A stretch of DNA of 37,710 nt from Ichthyophonus hoferi (GCA_002751075.1 NAOQ01000002.1:483302-521011), one strand, 5' to 3'; positions 1 through 13,100 are shown, counted from the stretch's first letter. A program made the numbers and translations. Notes: a model not told the origin generated them from the letters alone.

Positions 1-667
1 ATCTTGATGGCTATCAGGGTTAGGCTACGGAATCATACCTAACCTCTGACACTAGACATCTTTAACAATTGTTTTTACAAAGTATTAGAATGTTGAATAC
101 CATATTACTTTGTGATTACAAGTAATATATGATTAATTATTTTTCCAATATTCCAGGCCCTATATCGGCCACGGGTTAGTTCTTCAGCCTCTATCAGGGT
201 GCCATCGACAGCCATACCCTATACCAAATACCTTATACTCTATGTCTTATACCATATACCTTACAGGTGTATTGATGGGTTTGTCATTAATTACCAATGG
301 GCAAAATCAGGTATATAGCAATACTGGTCTCATATTTAAAGTTGAAGAATGCAAAAATCATATCATAAAGAGGAGACATAACTAGGGATCAACATGCCCA
401 TACTTGTGTATACACCACAGCACTGGGGACAAAACTTTTTTTTTTTTTTTGCAAGCATAATAGTTCTAAAATCAATAAAAAGTGAAGAAAATATTTCTGT
501 TTTAGTTTAATGACATGCTCCAATTATGATACTAAAAAGTCAAGCAAACCGCCATCCATTCGGGAGGTCCAGCTTTTAAAATTGATATATCCAGCTGTCT
601 GGTACCTATCATCTTTTCATGTTTATCCTTTGACCATACAATAACCACTAAAATTTAAACCTATTGC
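1..667. other. Left-edge flank, no assigned gene
   Basis: AT-rich sequence downstream of the LSM10-like stop codon, probably including its 3' UTR on the minus strand. A 110-base plus-strand stretch at 157-266 is bounded by a good acceptor (TTTTTCCAATATTCCAG) and a donor (ACAG then GTGTAT) and is open in two frames, but its second half is ATACC-type low-complexity sequence and I recognise no family. I therefore leave it unassigned. A T-run lies near 437-450. Confidence 0.4.
506..511 (-). terminator. Candidate polyadenylation signal for LSM10-like gene
   Basis: On the minus strand this reads ATTAAA, about 157 bases past the LSM10-like stop. I saw no AATAAA on that strand between the stop and the window edge. 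Placement is by hexamer alone. Confidence 0.3.
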
Positions 668-817
668 TTACTGTATATCCTCTCCTCTACCCATTCCCCC
701 TTTGGAAGGGTCCCTTACTCTTCCTCGCGACCCACGCCCTCTTCCTCTTGCTCTGCCCTCCCTTCCAGGCAGCATTTGTCGTTGATATGTGCTGCCAGCA
801 TTTCGTGTACGATGCAT
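668..817 (-). CDS. LSM10: LSM10-like exon 5 (RG-rich tail)
   Basis: Begins in phase 0 after TTTCTATAG and runs 49 codons to TAA. It is visibly richer in G and C than its surroundings. Encodes MHRTRNAGSTYQRQML and then an RG-rich tail (GRARGRGRGSRGR, later GGMGRGEDIQ). The last codons form CA followed by GTAAGC, a good 5' splice site overlapping the stop, so an alternative ending is possible. Confidence 0.82.
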   Translation of the reverse strand: MHRTRNAGSTYQRQMLPGREGRARGRGRGSRGRVRDPSKGGMGRGEDIQ

Positions 818-3800
818 CTATAGAAATAACAAATTCGCTATCAACACATGTATAACTGAAGATGAAGCTTCCTGTTTTGCGTTATAAGAGTCTATCACTA
901 TCTGACCCATTTTCCAAATATAATCACGTGGTTATGTCTACTTTTGTGAGAAAGATAGGAATTATTCAGCAATTAACATTAATCAGAACGATCAATCTAA
1001 GCAATCGGCAATTATTTTTAGGATTTTTGGCATATAGAACAGGGTATAGTGAATTTTACAATGTTTATGAGAACAACAATCTAGCCCCAAAAATGAATAT
1101 TATCGTGTATGTGAAAACATAGCAATTTAATGAGGAATGATTTGGGTCACATACGGACCATTATCGTTATATGTATACTTGTCAATGTAAAAATATAACT
1201 GTATCAAATGGTAATAAGAAATAAATAGGTCAGGTCTCACCTATATATATTCGATTGACTCAAGCTTTCACTTATTTACTCTGACTGATACATAGCAACA
1301 AAAATACACACTGCATACCTGTACAAATAAACATCCATAGATAAACTTTCCATGTTTCCCTGAATATCCCACTTAAATGGCAAGAGGGAAAGACTAAAAG
1401 CACAATGAAAAACAATTCAATAAATTATAACAGGAAGGAAAAAAGAAAAAAAGAAAAAAGAATATATGGGCCAAAACCAAAAACGTAAATGAGTAGGAGA
1501 GAAGGGAGTGAAGTGTGTAAATGTACAAGGGAATGTGTACTCACGTGATCATGAATCAATGCCATTGGATCCTTATCGTCGGGTATTACAACATAGCGAA
1601 TGTTTCTTCCTTGGATGTACATGTTGGGTAGGTGCTCCACCTCACCCTATATATGATAGGATGATAGTATGGTAGTATTCATAATAGTATGACATGATGT
1701 AGTATAATCGTGTGTATGATAAAACGATAGTATAGTATGTACGCATGTATATAAAAGAGAGCATACATGATAGTATGTATCGAAATACAAGAAGTAATCA
1801 AGAAGTACTAAGAAGTTAAGGAAACAGATTACCAATTATTTCGCCATTAGCCCCATGTTTACTTACTAAGAGGTTAGTACCATCTCGGTCTATTTATCCT
1901 ACATTGCTTCTATATCCTGATGTATTAGTAATCCATATAATGTTATATATTTGGCTTCTATTTTAATACAAATATTGTATTGTAAATTTCATTAGAGAGA
2001 AAAGAGTTACACAAAAAGTAATAAGTATAGAAATGATTAATACTGAATATATATATGTAATCTCTAACCTGCCCCAAATTGTTTCAATACAACTAAGTAT
2101 GTTCACCTCACATCCCTTCCTAACAACAAGAAACGGACATAAATACACTACATACAGGTATCTATATGCAAATCAATAGTTATAATTAAAATCCCAATTA
2201 ATTAGTGCCACTCACATTAGTTTTGGTATATTCAACATCCTCCAGGGTTGTACTGTATCAATCAAATTGGAATTAGAAATGTTTGGCTAACCACTATATA
2301 TGCAACCAGTTTTTAAAAAAAAAAACAGATTGTCGTAGAGCTCCAATAAAATGTGCGATCAGTGTCCCCAAAAGGCACATTCAGTAATCAAAGCAAGATA
2401 GCAGCAAAAAAAAAAAAAAAAAATCAAATTGATTGGTTTCTTTTTTCTACATATTTTTTTTTCTTCAATTTGGTAACTTGGCTGTAATATTAATTAATTA
2501 TATAGATCAAAAAAGCGCTAAACCATATTAGGGTAAAAAGAGATATGTGGATTGGTTAGCAAGAAACGTGGGTTGATTCCTTCATTATATATGTGTGAGT
2601 AATTGTAGTAGGTATAAGATGCATAAAACTAGGACTAGAGCTATTTCTGGCTGTAATTTAATAAGAGATATTACGCCATTTAGGGCCAAAATTGCACATT
2701 TCCGCCTATTTGAGGAGAAATACTAATTATCCACTAATATAAATGATTTGCAATTGAATTACAGCAATTGTTTCTGTAAAATGGTGCAGGCTTCCAAACC
2801 AAAAGTGGTGAAAAAAATACAAAAATACAAAATATCAACGGCAATATTGTTCTAGCCCTAATAATTCCAACTACCACCATCCATCCACTCATCTCTTTAA
2901 CAATTCCCTTGCAATATTAACTAATTGGTTACATCAATATATGTAAGTAAATATATAATAAATGGATAAAGGCCTGTGTAGATTAATGTTTCTGCCCATT
3001 GGGTATTGGTATTTAATAAGAATATATGCCAAAGTGTAATAATTATCCAATTAACTCTAATGACATGGCACATACTTCATGGCATAGTCGACAAAGGTGA
3101 TGACACCCAATGCTTCTGCCTCATTTCTGAGTTCAACCGCTGTGCGTGTGCCAATAAGACTCTAGGAAGGAGATATAATTTTAATAAAGTTAGTGGATAG
3201 GTTCACGGCATATATATGCGATAGTATGATGCTATGATATAATATTATGTAATAGCACAATAGTATAGTAGTACGTATAAATATAGAAAGCCTATATATA
3301 TATATATATATATTCAAACATCAATACTTACGAATGAGCTGCTATATTTAACAACGTCAAACTAGTAGCATCATAGATATACATCGTATGACGAATAATT
3401 AATATTTTTAAAAACAATTATACCACCCACACCCACACAACATGCTATACAAGGCCTACCTATTTAAGTATATGATTTAACAAATCCACAGCCAAATAAA
3501 TAACTGTAATGCATGAAAGGGTATATATGAGGCTATACATACACCCATAATATATATATCAGGTTGACCTTGACCCAAGAGATCATTTCAACCACCTATT
3601 CTTTACCTTTTCTATTTTATGTAATGATAGCGTGTTTGTATAAATACATGATAACATTATGTACGTGTGTGCAATTATATGAATATATATATGGATAGTG
3701 ATGTGAAAGCGATCTAGTAAGTATATTGGAGACAAAGTGTGGAGAGAACCTTTGCATTGAGTTACAATACTTATGCAGGTAGATATGATTGTAGGTATAA

Positions 3801-4113
3801 TCGTAAGCATTGGAAAAGTATAAATAGTAAAAAAGAAAAGAGAAAGAATAGGAAAAAGATCTTTTGATAGATGAGTTAGTTGAAAATTAAAACAAAAGAT
3901 GGCTGGAGTAGTATAAATAGATGAATGACCAAATATACAGAATAAGAGACAGATGTACTGACAGAAAGAGAGAAAAACCCGCGATATATTGATTCATATG
4001 GGCGCAATAGAAGTGGCTTGCAACGAAATTAACACCCTACATCCAATAATTGTATATTGTACCTGTAATAAACAAACAAGGTTCTTCTCGGCCCGCTGCC
4101 AATCAACACTCAT
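668..4113 (-). CDS. LSM10: LSM10-like U7 snRNP Sm protein with RG-rich tail (5 exons)
   Basis: Exons in transcript order: 4113-4063, 3161-3076, 2252-2216, 1646-1545, 817-668 (426 bases, 141 aa plus TAA). All introns are GT-AG and the phases agree. LSM10 pairs with LSM11 in the U7 Sm ring that processes replication-dependent histone pre-mRNA 3' ends. Seen here: residues 9-45 carry NLVCLLQ then GTRTAVELRNEAEALGVITF and VDYAMN (Sm1), and residues 59-82 carry YIQGRNIRYVVIPDD (Sm2). The latter resembles human LSM10 (TGRNVRYVHIPDD) more than SmD1 or SmD3 (RG before the hydrophobics). The stretch HDHMHRTRNAG fits the LSM10 segment IIHRVRNFG. Odd: residues 109-136 are rich in RG dipeptides, like SmD1/SmD3 tails, and the protein is longer than human LSM10 (about 123 aa). 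The ATG has A at -3 and an in-frame TAA just upstream. SmD1 or LSM4 are the alternatives, judged less likely. Confidence 0.9.
1545..1646 (-). CDS. LSM10: LSM10-like exon 4 (Sm2 motif)
   Basis: Thirty-four codons in phase 0 with donor CAC followed by GTGAGT. Encodes GEVEHLPNMYIQGRNIRYVV then IPDDKDPMALIHDH. GRNIRYVVIPDD is the segment most diagnostic of LSM10. Confidence 0.92.
1655..1775. repeat. Degenerate GATAGTAT-type tandem repeat
   Basis: Short units resembling GATAGTATG, ATAGTATGA and GTAGTATAA recur with many changes in LSM10 intron 3. Confidence 0.5.
2216..2252 (-). CDS. LSM10: LSM10-like exon 3 (37-base small exon)
   Basis: Very short exon with acceptor GATTGATACAG and donor AAT followed by GTGAGT. 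Its first base completes the N of MN, then TTLEDVEYTKTN follows. Both phases are needed to join exons 2 and 4, which supports it despite its size. Confidence 0.85.
3076..3161 (-). CDS. LSM10: LSM10-like exon 2 (Sm1 motif)
   Basis: Acceptor CTCCTTCCTAG has a clear pyrimidine tract; the donor is AA followed by GTATGT. Encodes SLIGTRTAVELRNEAEALGV then ITFVDYAM, the Sm1 strand-turn-strand with the D-x-x-MN core completed across the junction. Confidence 0.92.
3294..3313. repeat. TA microsatellite
   Basis: Uninterrupted TA dinucleotides in LSM10 intron 1. Confidence 0.8.
4063..4113 (-). CDS. LSM10: LSM10-like exon 1
   Basis: Seventeen codons from the ATG (MSVDWQRAEKNLVCLLQ), ending phase 0 at CAG followed by GTACAA. 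It supplies the N-terminal helix of the Sm fold. The in-frame TAA four codons upstream excludes a longer N-terminus in this exon. Confidence 0.88.
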
Positions 4114-6934
4114 TATCACGTATTACTTTGTACAGAGCCACGGAATTAATGTTATCAACTGTGGAAATAGAAGTAATTACAGGTAAAATATTATTTGCTT
4201 AATAAATATACAATGTGGAAGAGGTGTTTGTGCGTGTTGTTAGAGTGAGAATAAGTGCATTAGTGCGAATGGATGAGGATGTTTGTTTGTGTGTTGAAAG
4301 GTTGTGTGTGTTGTTTACAGTATGCGTGCTACTCCAGAAAACAAATAATATTAGTACCTATATGGTAACTTTCTCTCTTTTAAATACAACAAATAACAAA
4401 TATGCAGGTAAGGTCTAGGAAATAAATAAGTAAACAAATACCTAAATATAATTATAGTTCATTAACGGCTATTAATGTATGATAATGTGATCAATGACTA
4501 ATGATGATGGCTCATATACCTATTAATAGAAGCCAATAATGTATTTACATATTATCCAATCTTACTCAATAGCTAATTGTTTTGGAGTATAGGCCAGTAA
4601 CTAATATGATTGGTAACTAAAAATCCAATAGTACATGCAGAGCAATAGAATCAGTGTATAATTCTACTGTATAGGTGCCATAACCGCCAACTAAACTTCC
4701 ATTTTGCAAGTTTTTTTTTTTCAGAACCTTAAAAAAAGTTTAGCTTGTAGAACTATAGTAATCATTGACCAGTGTGATCAATTGGGTTGCTTTAATTTTC
4801 GGCTCGGGTCTGGTTGAATAGAACCTTCCGTTTTGGACATGTTTTTTTAACTTTCTTGGTACCAAGAATTCCTACCTTCAAACTCCTATATATATATATC
4901 CTAATAAAACATTTACTGACTGTAAGAGTATACTGTACACACAGGCATGTAGGTTATATTATATTATGCATGTTTTGTATTACTATATACGTCACCTTAG
5001 TCCAATGAATCTTTCATAAATCCATACTATCTTGGTACAATCAATCTCACGTCTGCAAGATGGAATCGTGTTACCAAATGAGTCATTGGACGTGTAATGT
5101 TTTAAGTTTATTTTGAATATTACGAATACAAATCTTCCGTTAAATGTATTTAAAATTTAATGCTTTTGGGCTTTATTGACTACATACCAGATTACACTGG
5201 CTCTAATATATATTACTAGTAGATGTCAAAAATAAAGACAAATAACTGTAAGCAATGTATATATGTATATTTAAAAAATGTTTCACAAAATCTTGAAAAA
5301 AGCAAAACGTCATATGTTTATAAAGGTAATAATTAGCCCTATAAGCACCTACCAACTCATAAATATGAGTCATAAAAGGCTATTTGTTCAGGATAAATGG
5401 CTCAATCCAATAGAAATATACAAAGAAGTTCTTGTACAACATCAGATTGACCAATACACAGCCTTATAAGGCCGACGAACTGACTTGCACACTAAAGAAT
5501 AAATAAACTGTGGTATAAATAAATAAATCCCCATATTTATATACTCTAAATAGTTGTAAACAAGAAAGATTTAAAATATCGCAAAAGGGTATGTAAGACT
5601 CTATTTATCGCTCAAGCTTCTTAATAGAGATAAACCATTTATTATCTGTCCCAGTTCCTATTATTTTCTTTTTTGCTAGTCTTTTCTTTTTCTTTTCTTC
5701 AACAAGGTTATTTATGTTCGCCTCAATTCTCTTTGACAACTCACCTTTCCCACATCATTTTGACTATGAATGAGTTTGTTTGTGTGTTTTACTATATATG
5801 CATGTGTGACGGAATAAAGACCTAATTAAGGGAGTGTATATCCGCAACAACCTGTATTTTTTGTATTTACAGTTATGTAAGTGTGTTGTTTTTTATGTTC
5901 GGTTTTTTACTGGTGTTCATCTGTGCGTGCATGCATTTATCTATTTAAGTGCACGTGTGCATGTAAATACTAGTAGATGTAAGAGGGTGAAAGGGAGTGA
6001 CGGTACTAATATTTGAATCACTTATGGATTATGACAAGGTATTTTTAGTGAACATGTATTATAAATAAAGAGTAAAGGGAGGTAAGGTGAGGTGGAAGGA
6101 GACAAAGAAGATATAGAAGGGTAAATGGCGTTGCATGCTATTTCTTTATATTATACTAAAAGGTAGCTGAGCCTGGTTGCCAGAGTGACCAGCTGCATTA
6201 TAACCTCTATTAAAACTTATCAGTGACCGGTTACATTTATTTATTAAAATGGTTGTAGTGGTTATTAAAACTGGTTTCTGTGGTATTAATACCAAACCAT
6301 TTATCGGTATGCATTTTTAACCCATTTGTTAATTTTTTAAGGATTGTTCACTCTAATAAACCACAGCAATAAAATTATTGTTTAGACGTGTATTGTTGCA
6401 ATTAAACATTATATTTGAATATTTGTAGTATATGTCATTATAGTCATTGCTGTATTGCTTTTATACATAATAGCAACATGCAAATTTACCTATATACAAC
6501 CTAAATATTGCATTATGACAGCTTTATTACTGTGCTATTGTACATTCTACTAGATTTACTTTATAATTTAATGAGCAGCACGTGTAACAAACAATAATGG
6601 AGAACAATATACTAGACCGCTATATCTTTGTATCACCATCAATCATATCATAACGTCTAAGTTATGTATTCTTTATTTTTTAATGATTAGATAACGAGTA
6701 ATTAATAATGCACATCCATTTTGAAATCTTTCTATCCGTCACCATTATTCCAATAACAATAGAACCTTTTTTAAAATTATAATTCTTTTAATTTTTAATC
6801 TATACTTTATAACTTTTATCAGGGGTTTAATCTAATTTCCCCAGTTATTTTTTTGATATATTCTAATCCTTTATACATATCACATACCACATTGCCATCA
6901 TTCTATTGGCACATACCCCTACCCAATCAGAATA
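4114..6934. other. Divergent intergenic region, no gene recognised
   Basis: The 2.8 kb between the divergent starts of the LSM10-like and SPATA20 genes must hold both promoters, or their 5' UTR introns. A 63-codon frame at 5278-5469 and others of similar size look like chance frames in AT-rich DNA. A 14-base palindrome (TGGTATTAATACCA) lies near 6280-6295. CCAAT on the plus strand at 6923-6927 and its inverse at 6905-6909 sit within 30 bases of the SPATA20 ATG, so they may be transcribed rather than promoter elements. Confidence 0.5.
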
Positions 6935-7110
6935 ATGACAACCACCACCGACACAATGCCAACCAATCGTTTAGCCAAGGAGAAGTCACCTTATCTCCTT
7001 CAGCATGCACATAACCCCGTTGATTGGTACCCTTGGGGTAATGAGGCATTTTCTAAGGCTAAACATGAAAAAAAGCTTATTTTCCTGTCCGTTGGATACT
7101 CAACTTGCCA
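6935..7110 (+). CDS. SPATA20: SPATA20 exon 1
   Basis: Starts at ATG with A at -3 and covers residues 1-58, ending phase 2 (TGC CA) at donor GTATGT. Holds the family N-terminal signature and the first cysteine of the CxxC. A second in-frame ATG (codon 8) could also serve as the start. Confidence 0.94.
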
Positions 7111-10100
7111 GTATGTTACACTGGCGTTGATAGATGATTGGTGGTTTAATTACTTTATTTATTTTAAATTTTAATCGAATTTGTTTACTTTACTCTATTT
7201 ATTTCATTTACTTTATTTACTTTTTATTATGAACCCAGTTAATCACCCTCTATATGAGAGAGTAATATACAATTTTATGTCAACTAATTGATTATTTTAT
7301 TGGTTAGTATATTTCACCTGTGTATGCATACGTACAAATGATTTTATAGTTATTTATTTTAATTTTGTTGTTGACGGTTAGTTTTTTTTATCTTGACCTC
7401 AATTGATTTTCATATATATATTTGAGTGGATAATATATACTTTTCAGTCTTGGATTGACCTATTAAAATTAAACCATCTATGCATACTATACTAATACCG
7501 CAGTACCTATACCTCCTAATGACTATGAACCATTCAATCATCACACTCAATCACTGTGTACTATCCTGAAGCTATACATAACCTGATTTAAAATTCATAA
7601 TTCTAACATGTTGGTTTATATATTGTTAATTTCAAGCCTAGTCTAACATATCTATTATATCATTATTTGATCGGTTTATTTTAACCAATAGATGCACTAT
7701 TCAGTTTTACTAAATTTAGTATAAGCAAGCAGGTCTATGTATATTCATATTTGTTACCAATTGTTCTGGTTGATATATATATATATACAAAGTAGTTGAT
7801 AGGCAAGGTGGGACTAACGAAGACCCAGGTTTTGGAATGGGAAGATATATATGCATTAGAATACAAATCCATACACATAAACATGCATATATAAATACAT
7901 ATGCATGTACGCAACTATAGATTTACATAGAGATACACATACATGTACACATGATACTAATATATGGCTATCCCCCTCTCTTCACGTACACACTGCTAGA
8001 TATATACATAATTAAATATCTACATAACCATTAATTATGACATCCAATTATTATTAATTACTAATTACCACAACTTATTGTCATTGGTCCCCTAAACAGC
8101 TACTGTCATGTGATGGAAAAAGAAAGTTTTGAAAATGAAGACATTGCTGAGGTAATGAACAAAGAATTTGTATGCGTTAAAGTCGATAGAGAGGAGAGAC
8201 CACACATTGATAAGCTTTATATGGTATGCATATGTTTTGTGGTATATTATGTATATATTATTGTATGTTTTATGATATGTATTTATATGTTATATTATAT
8301 GTTATGTATATGTTATATGGTATGCATGTGTATGTTATATATTATGTATTTGTATATCCTGTAAGTTATCCATTGTTATATTGTACATATGTATATGTTA
8401 TATAGTATGTACGTAAATGTTATATATATATATGTATCTTATATGATAAATATATGCTAGATCATAACGTTACATCTGCCTCTGCCATTTTTGAATTATA
8501 AAACCAAGACCTTTAGCTTTATCATATAAGAACTTGAAGCACATGGATATATGGTCAGAACCATGATTTATCTAGTATATATATGCTTAAAGTCTATATA
8601 ATAAAATAAAATTACATTATGCCTAGATAAATTCATGTACATCATACTTGAACCATATGCAGAACATATATGATATTATATGATGTCACTACGCTTAGAA
8701 AATTATTTGAACCCGAGAAAATGATATATATCTGGCCAATCCCTAAGGAAATCTGTAGCCTTATAAGGCAATGACATTGGTTATATACAGTTCTCATCAC
8801 ATTGTTAGTGTTTGCAGTATGAATTTCATTTCCCATCATAAAATATAGTAACGTGTGTGCAGATTGCGCAATATTCTACTATATTCCATTGACCGAGAAT
8901 TATTAATCTATTCTGTTATCCAATGAACAATTAATTGAATTCTATATTTGGTATATGCAGACATATGTCCAATCAATGAATATGGGACAGGGAGGATGGC
9001 CAATGAGCGTTTGGCTCACACCTGATCTCAGACGTAATTTCACTTCCCCCGTCAATCAATACACGCTCTATACTACTATATACATATATCTATTGCACAT
9101 TTTTTTCTTGACTAATAATTACAATTGTTTGCTAACTATATTCTCTCTAACGACGTCACATCATAAATTGTTTATGATTGGACCTTGAATTCACATTATA
9201 CTTCTCCCCATGGATTAGTACCGTCTATGTTTGCATGTAAGGTTGTAATCTAGGGCCCCAGCCTGACTTTTATCAATCTCACATTGAGGCCGTATTGCTA
9301 CATTATCTACTTTTTATTTTGTTTTGTTTCATACAATACTTTATTTCTCTCTCTTTTCTTTCCTCTCTATTTCTTCTCTCTCCTTATTTCTTTTCTCACC
9401 CCCTACTTATTTTATTTTATCCACCTAAAATTCTTTGTGTTTGAAGATTGTAATGTTCAATGTAAAGTTCAATTTGATTTCTTTCATTAATGATTATACC
9501 TTATACATGTCAGATAAATCGTCTTTAGTTTTACCCAATTAGAGCTTCATTTATTTATTCGCTAGCCGAATCATTTTCCATCTTTTACTTACCTCAATAT
9601 AAACATCTATCTCCCTCTTTCTCTCATTCTCTGTCTTTATTCTCACTCTCCAACAGTAGCATTTGTCACAGCCATATGTCACTTTTAGGTTGATTTGTGT
9701 TTTATAATGCGTATTTCTTACGGATACTTCAATCAGATCACCTTAGCCTAAATTGAACGTCAAAAAACCACTAGTGTACACCAGTACCCTTTTAATTGTA
9801 ATTAAGTACAAAAAGAAATAATAAGTATAATTACCCAAATCGCGTACTATTTTCAATCATCATTTGACCTTATCCATCCAATTCAATCATTTAGTTAATA
9901 GAGCAGATGGACCTTACTCTGTGCTACTAAGCACATATACTATAGGTGTCTTCATTATGATACTCCCTAGTACACGCTTTTGCTGGTACCTACCTACCTA
10001 CCTTTTATTTTCTCTTCCCTCAAACATACTTCCTAACTGTCGTTACACAATGAGTGCACTCCATTTTTAAAATTATTACAACCCAATTAGTCATTCTTAT

Positions 10101-13100
10101 AAATATATGTTACTTCCCGCACATACTTTCTTTCTTTCTCTTTCCTGTTTAACCTTGACTTATTCATCTAGGCTCCAAGCTATTCTATAAACACATTATT
10201 TCTCATATTTGTTTGTTCTGACACATAACCAATTATAAACAGCTATTTTTGCGGGAACGTATTATCCACCTGTGGATAGATTTGGTCAGATTGGATTTAC
10301 AACTGTTATTATGAGGGTGATAAGTCTTTGGAAGTTGAAACGAGATGCAGTGCAGGAAAAAGCAGAGAAAGTTGCAGATCATATAAAGGAATACTTAAAG
10401 GTCAGTAGGTAGCTATTGTTTTTGTTCTTATTACTATTTACTATTCTTGTTACTATTATTACTATTGTTATTGTTATTATTATTACTATTACTAATATTA
10501 TTCTTACCGGTACTACTATTACTACTACTACTATTAATGTATTCCTGACCATTCTATCATTGTTATTATTGATAATTACTGTCTGTGGTTACATGAATGA
10601 GGATTGCTTGGTTGCTGTTATTTATACATTTAGCGTTATTATTATTGAAATTTGATTTACTATTACTACTACTATTATAATTATTCTTTAGGTGTTAAAT
10701 GTTGCATGTGCTAATTAATGGTTAATTGCACCAATGACATTGCCCATTTATAATTCGCGTAAAAACTACAGTTTATCTTTTTAATACATACAGATATATA
10801 TGAATAATATATAATTCACTGGTTGAGAATAACTTATTTGCATCACTTCTAAACATTTTAAATGAGATATATTATTGGATCTAACAACGATCAACACAGA
10901 CCAGCAGGGCCACCAACAAGGTCCCAGGTAAAGAGGTACTCAAGAAGTGTTTCGAAGATTTAGCCGCTAGTTATGATGTGAAATGGGGTGGCTTTGGAGG
11001 TAGGCTGTTACTTTAATATTACTTCTGATTTTGATTTTATACTTGATTGGTTAATATTTTGTTTTGGGTCATGAATTGCTTTTTATCTAAACTTGGTTAA
11101 TTTGTATTACCACCAGGGAGCTGCGATATTTAAATTATAACCCAGTAAATTTTATTTACGATTTAACAATATATATATACTGTCCTATCGGGTACTGTAA
11201 TTTCATTCCTGTCATTTTTTAAGAGAGGAAGGTAACAATTAATCAGGGATGAAACTGATTTTTTAATTTTTATCACTGATTGATTTGATCTATTTGTGCC
11301 AATTAGATATCTGCTTGGCCTTTTACGATGTAATGTACTAAAGTGGAAAGTCGATTTTGAGCTTAGTTAGGACCCTTAAGTGTTAGCCAATCAATAACAT
11401 TCTAGGGAGATGTTCTCTGCGTGCCATGTGCTTTGGGCATTACTGGTGTATTCAGACTTGTATAATTTACAGTTCATTATTATTTTATTACCGTTTTTCT
11501 TTGTCCTTAAGATGTATTTATGCTTATGTATTGACCAAACATGGATAGACGTATGACCTCTCTTAATCGACAATGGCTATGATAACATTTTTGGCCTATC
11601 AAATTACATATTTAAATTTAAATTTACTTTTCTACCTTGTGATTGACTAATAAAAAATACATGTATCTGTCTTTATACGATACTTTCTGATTTTTGTACC
11701 ATACAATCTCACCATAGACGCCCCAAAGTTCGCTCGTCCAGTTGCATTGGATTTCCTATTTGCTTACTACGCATTAGCCCCCACTGAAGAAGATAATATG
11801 CAAGCATTATACATGGCACTGCAAACTTTAAAGGTATGCATATATATGTGTGTGTGTATGTGTGTACCTAAGGATATTTTGTGTTTGATACCACTTTTAG
11901 ACCTACCAAATAGTCGCACATACACGTACATACGCATGAGCGTAAACTACAGATACAGAAAAGTAAATAAAATGCAATTAGATATAATTAATTAAAAGAA
12001 ATATATAGTATAAATATAACCAAAATATAACAATGATAACAATTATAACAATAATGATAGAAAGATACTATAACAGTCATAATAGATATTATATACACAC
12101 GTAACTTAGGCTGCATCCTATTCTTACCTCACAGGCTATGGCCAAGGGTGGGATACGCGACCATGTAGGGCTGGGATTCCATCGATACTCTACAGACAAG
12201 TATTGGAATGTTCCTCAGTATGTGACCCCCATACACCCCTCTAGTTTAAACTTAATATTGCGTCTAATTGGCTTGTTTTTGGTTCTTATTTTTTATTAAT
12301 ATTTATGAATTTCTTTGTTAATATGTGATGTGCTATGATGTGTTGCGATTTTGCATAGTATAATATAATATAATATGATACGACATAATACAACATGGCG
12401 TAATATAATACAACATATTATACCACACTATAGTATAAAATAACATAATATAATATAATACACCACAACATAACATTATATAATATTATATCATACCTTA
12501 TAATACACTTTAATATAATACAATATAGTAACTGTACAGTATCATTGGTTTATAACTCTAGATCTACCTCTTTCAGTTTTGAGAAGATGCTTTATGACCA
12601 AGCATCGTTAGCCGTTAGTTACATGGATGGTTACAGAACAACCAAACAACCGTTCTACAGAGAGGCAAGTATATGTGCAATTCGTTATAATTCATGTATA
12701 TATATCTATGTATTTGTATTTCGTATTTGTATTTCTATAATTCGTATATATATATTTAGATACTTATACAAACGTACATCTTTTATACATACATATATGC
12801 ACACTAATCTCGTTTATTAGACTTACTGTCTATTGATTTTGTGTTATTTTCTTTCTATATCCCTGATGGTGTTAACCAATCAGTGGATAGTATATAGTTA
12901 TGGCCAGGACCCTTGTTCTCTAAATATTTTCAAATATTCCATATTGTGGTTTTGTGTTTGGAAAATGATTTTGTTACAGTTAAAAACTTTCAGATTTCAT
13001 TTACAAACCAAAATAACTAAGTGCCAATTACTGAGTGGTTACGTGCCTCTATAATTAATTAAGAGTAATCATTACTAAGGATATGATTGTGCACGTATAT

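Noticed and set aside
862-1122. 86-residue plus-strand frame with its own ATG
   Set aside because: It lies inside the last intron of the LSM10-like gene on the opposite strand, matches no family I recognise, and has AT-driven composition.
5278-5469. 63-residue plus-strand frame in the divergent spacer
   Set aside because: Stop-free by chance is likely at this A+T content. No motif, partner exon or splice-site support was seen.
6901-6930. Paired CCAAT boxes as the SPATA20 promoter
   Set aside because: They lie within 30 bases of the start codon, too close for the usual NF-Y position, and CCAAT/ATTGG strings are frequent throughout the window.
12665-12670. GT donor four bases after the GC donor of SPATA20 exon 8
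   Set aside because: It would shift the frame relative to exon 9, whose acceptor and peptide fit the GC site exactly.
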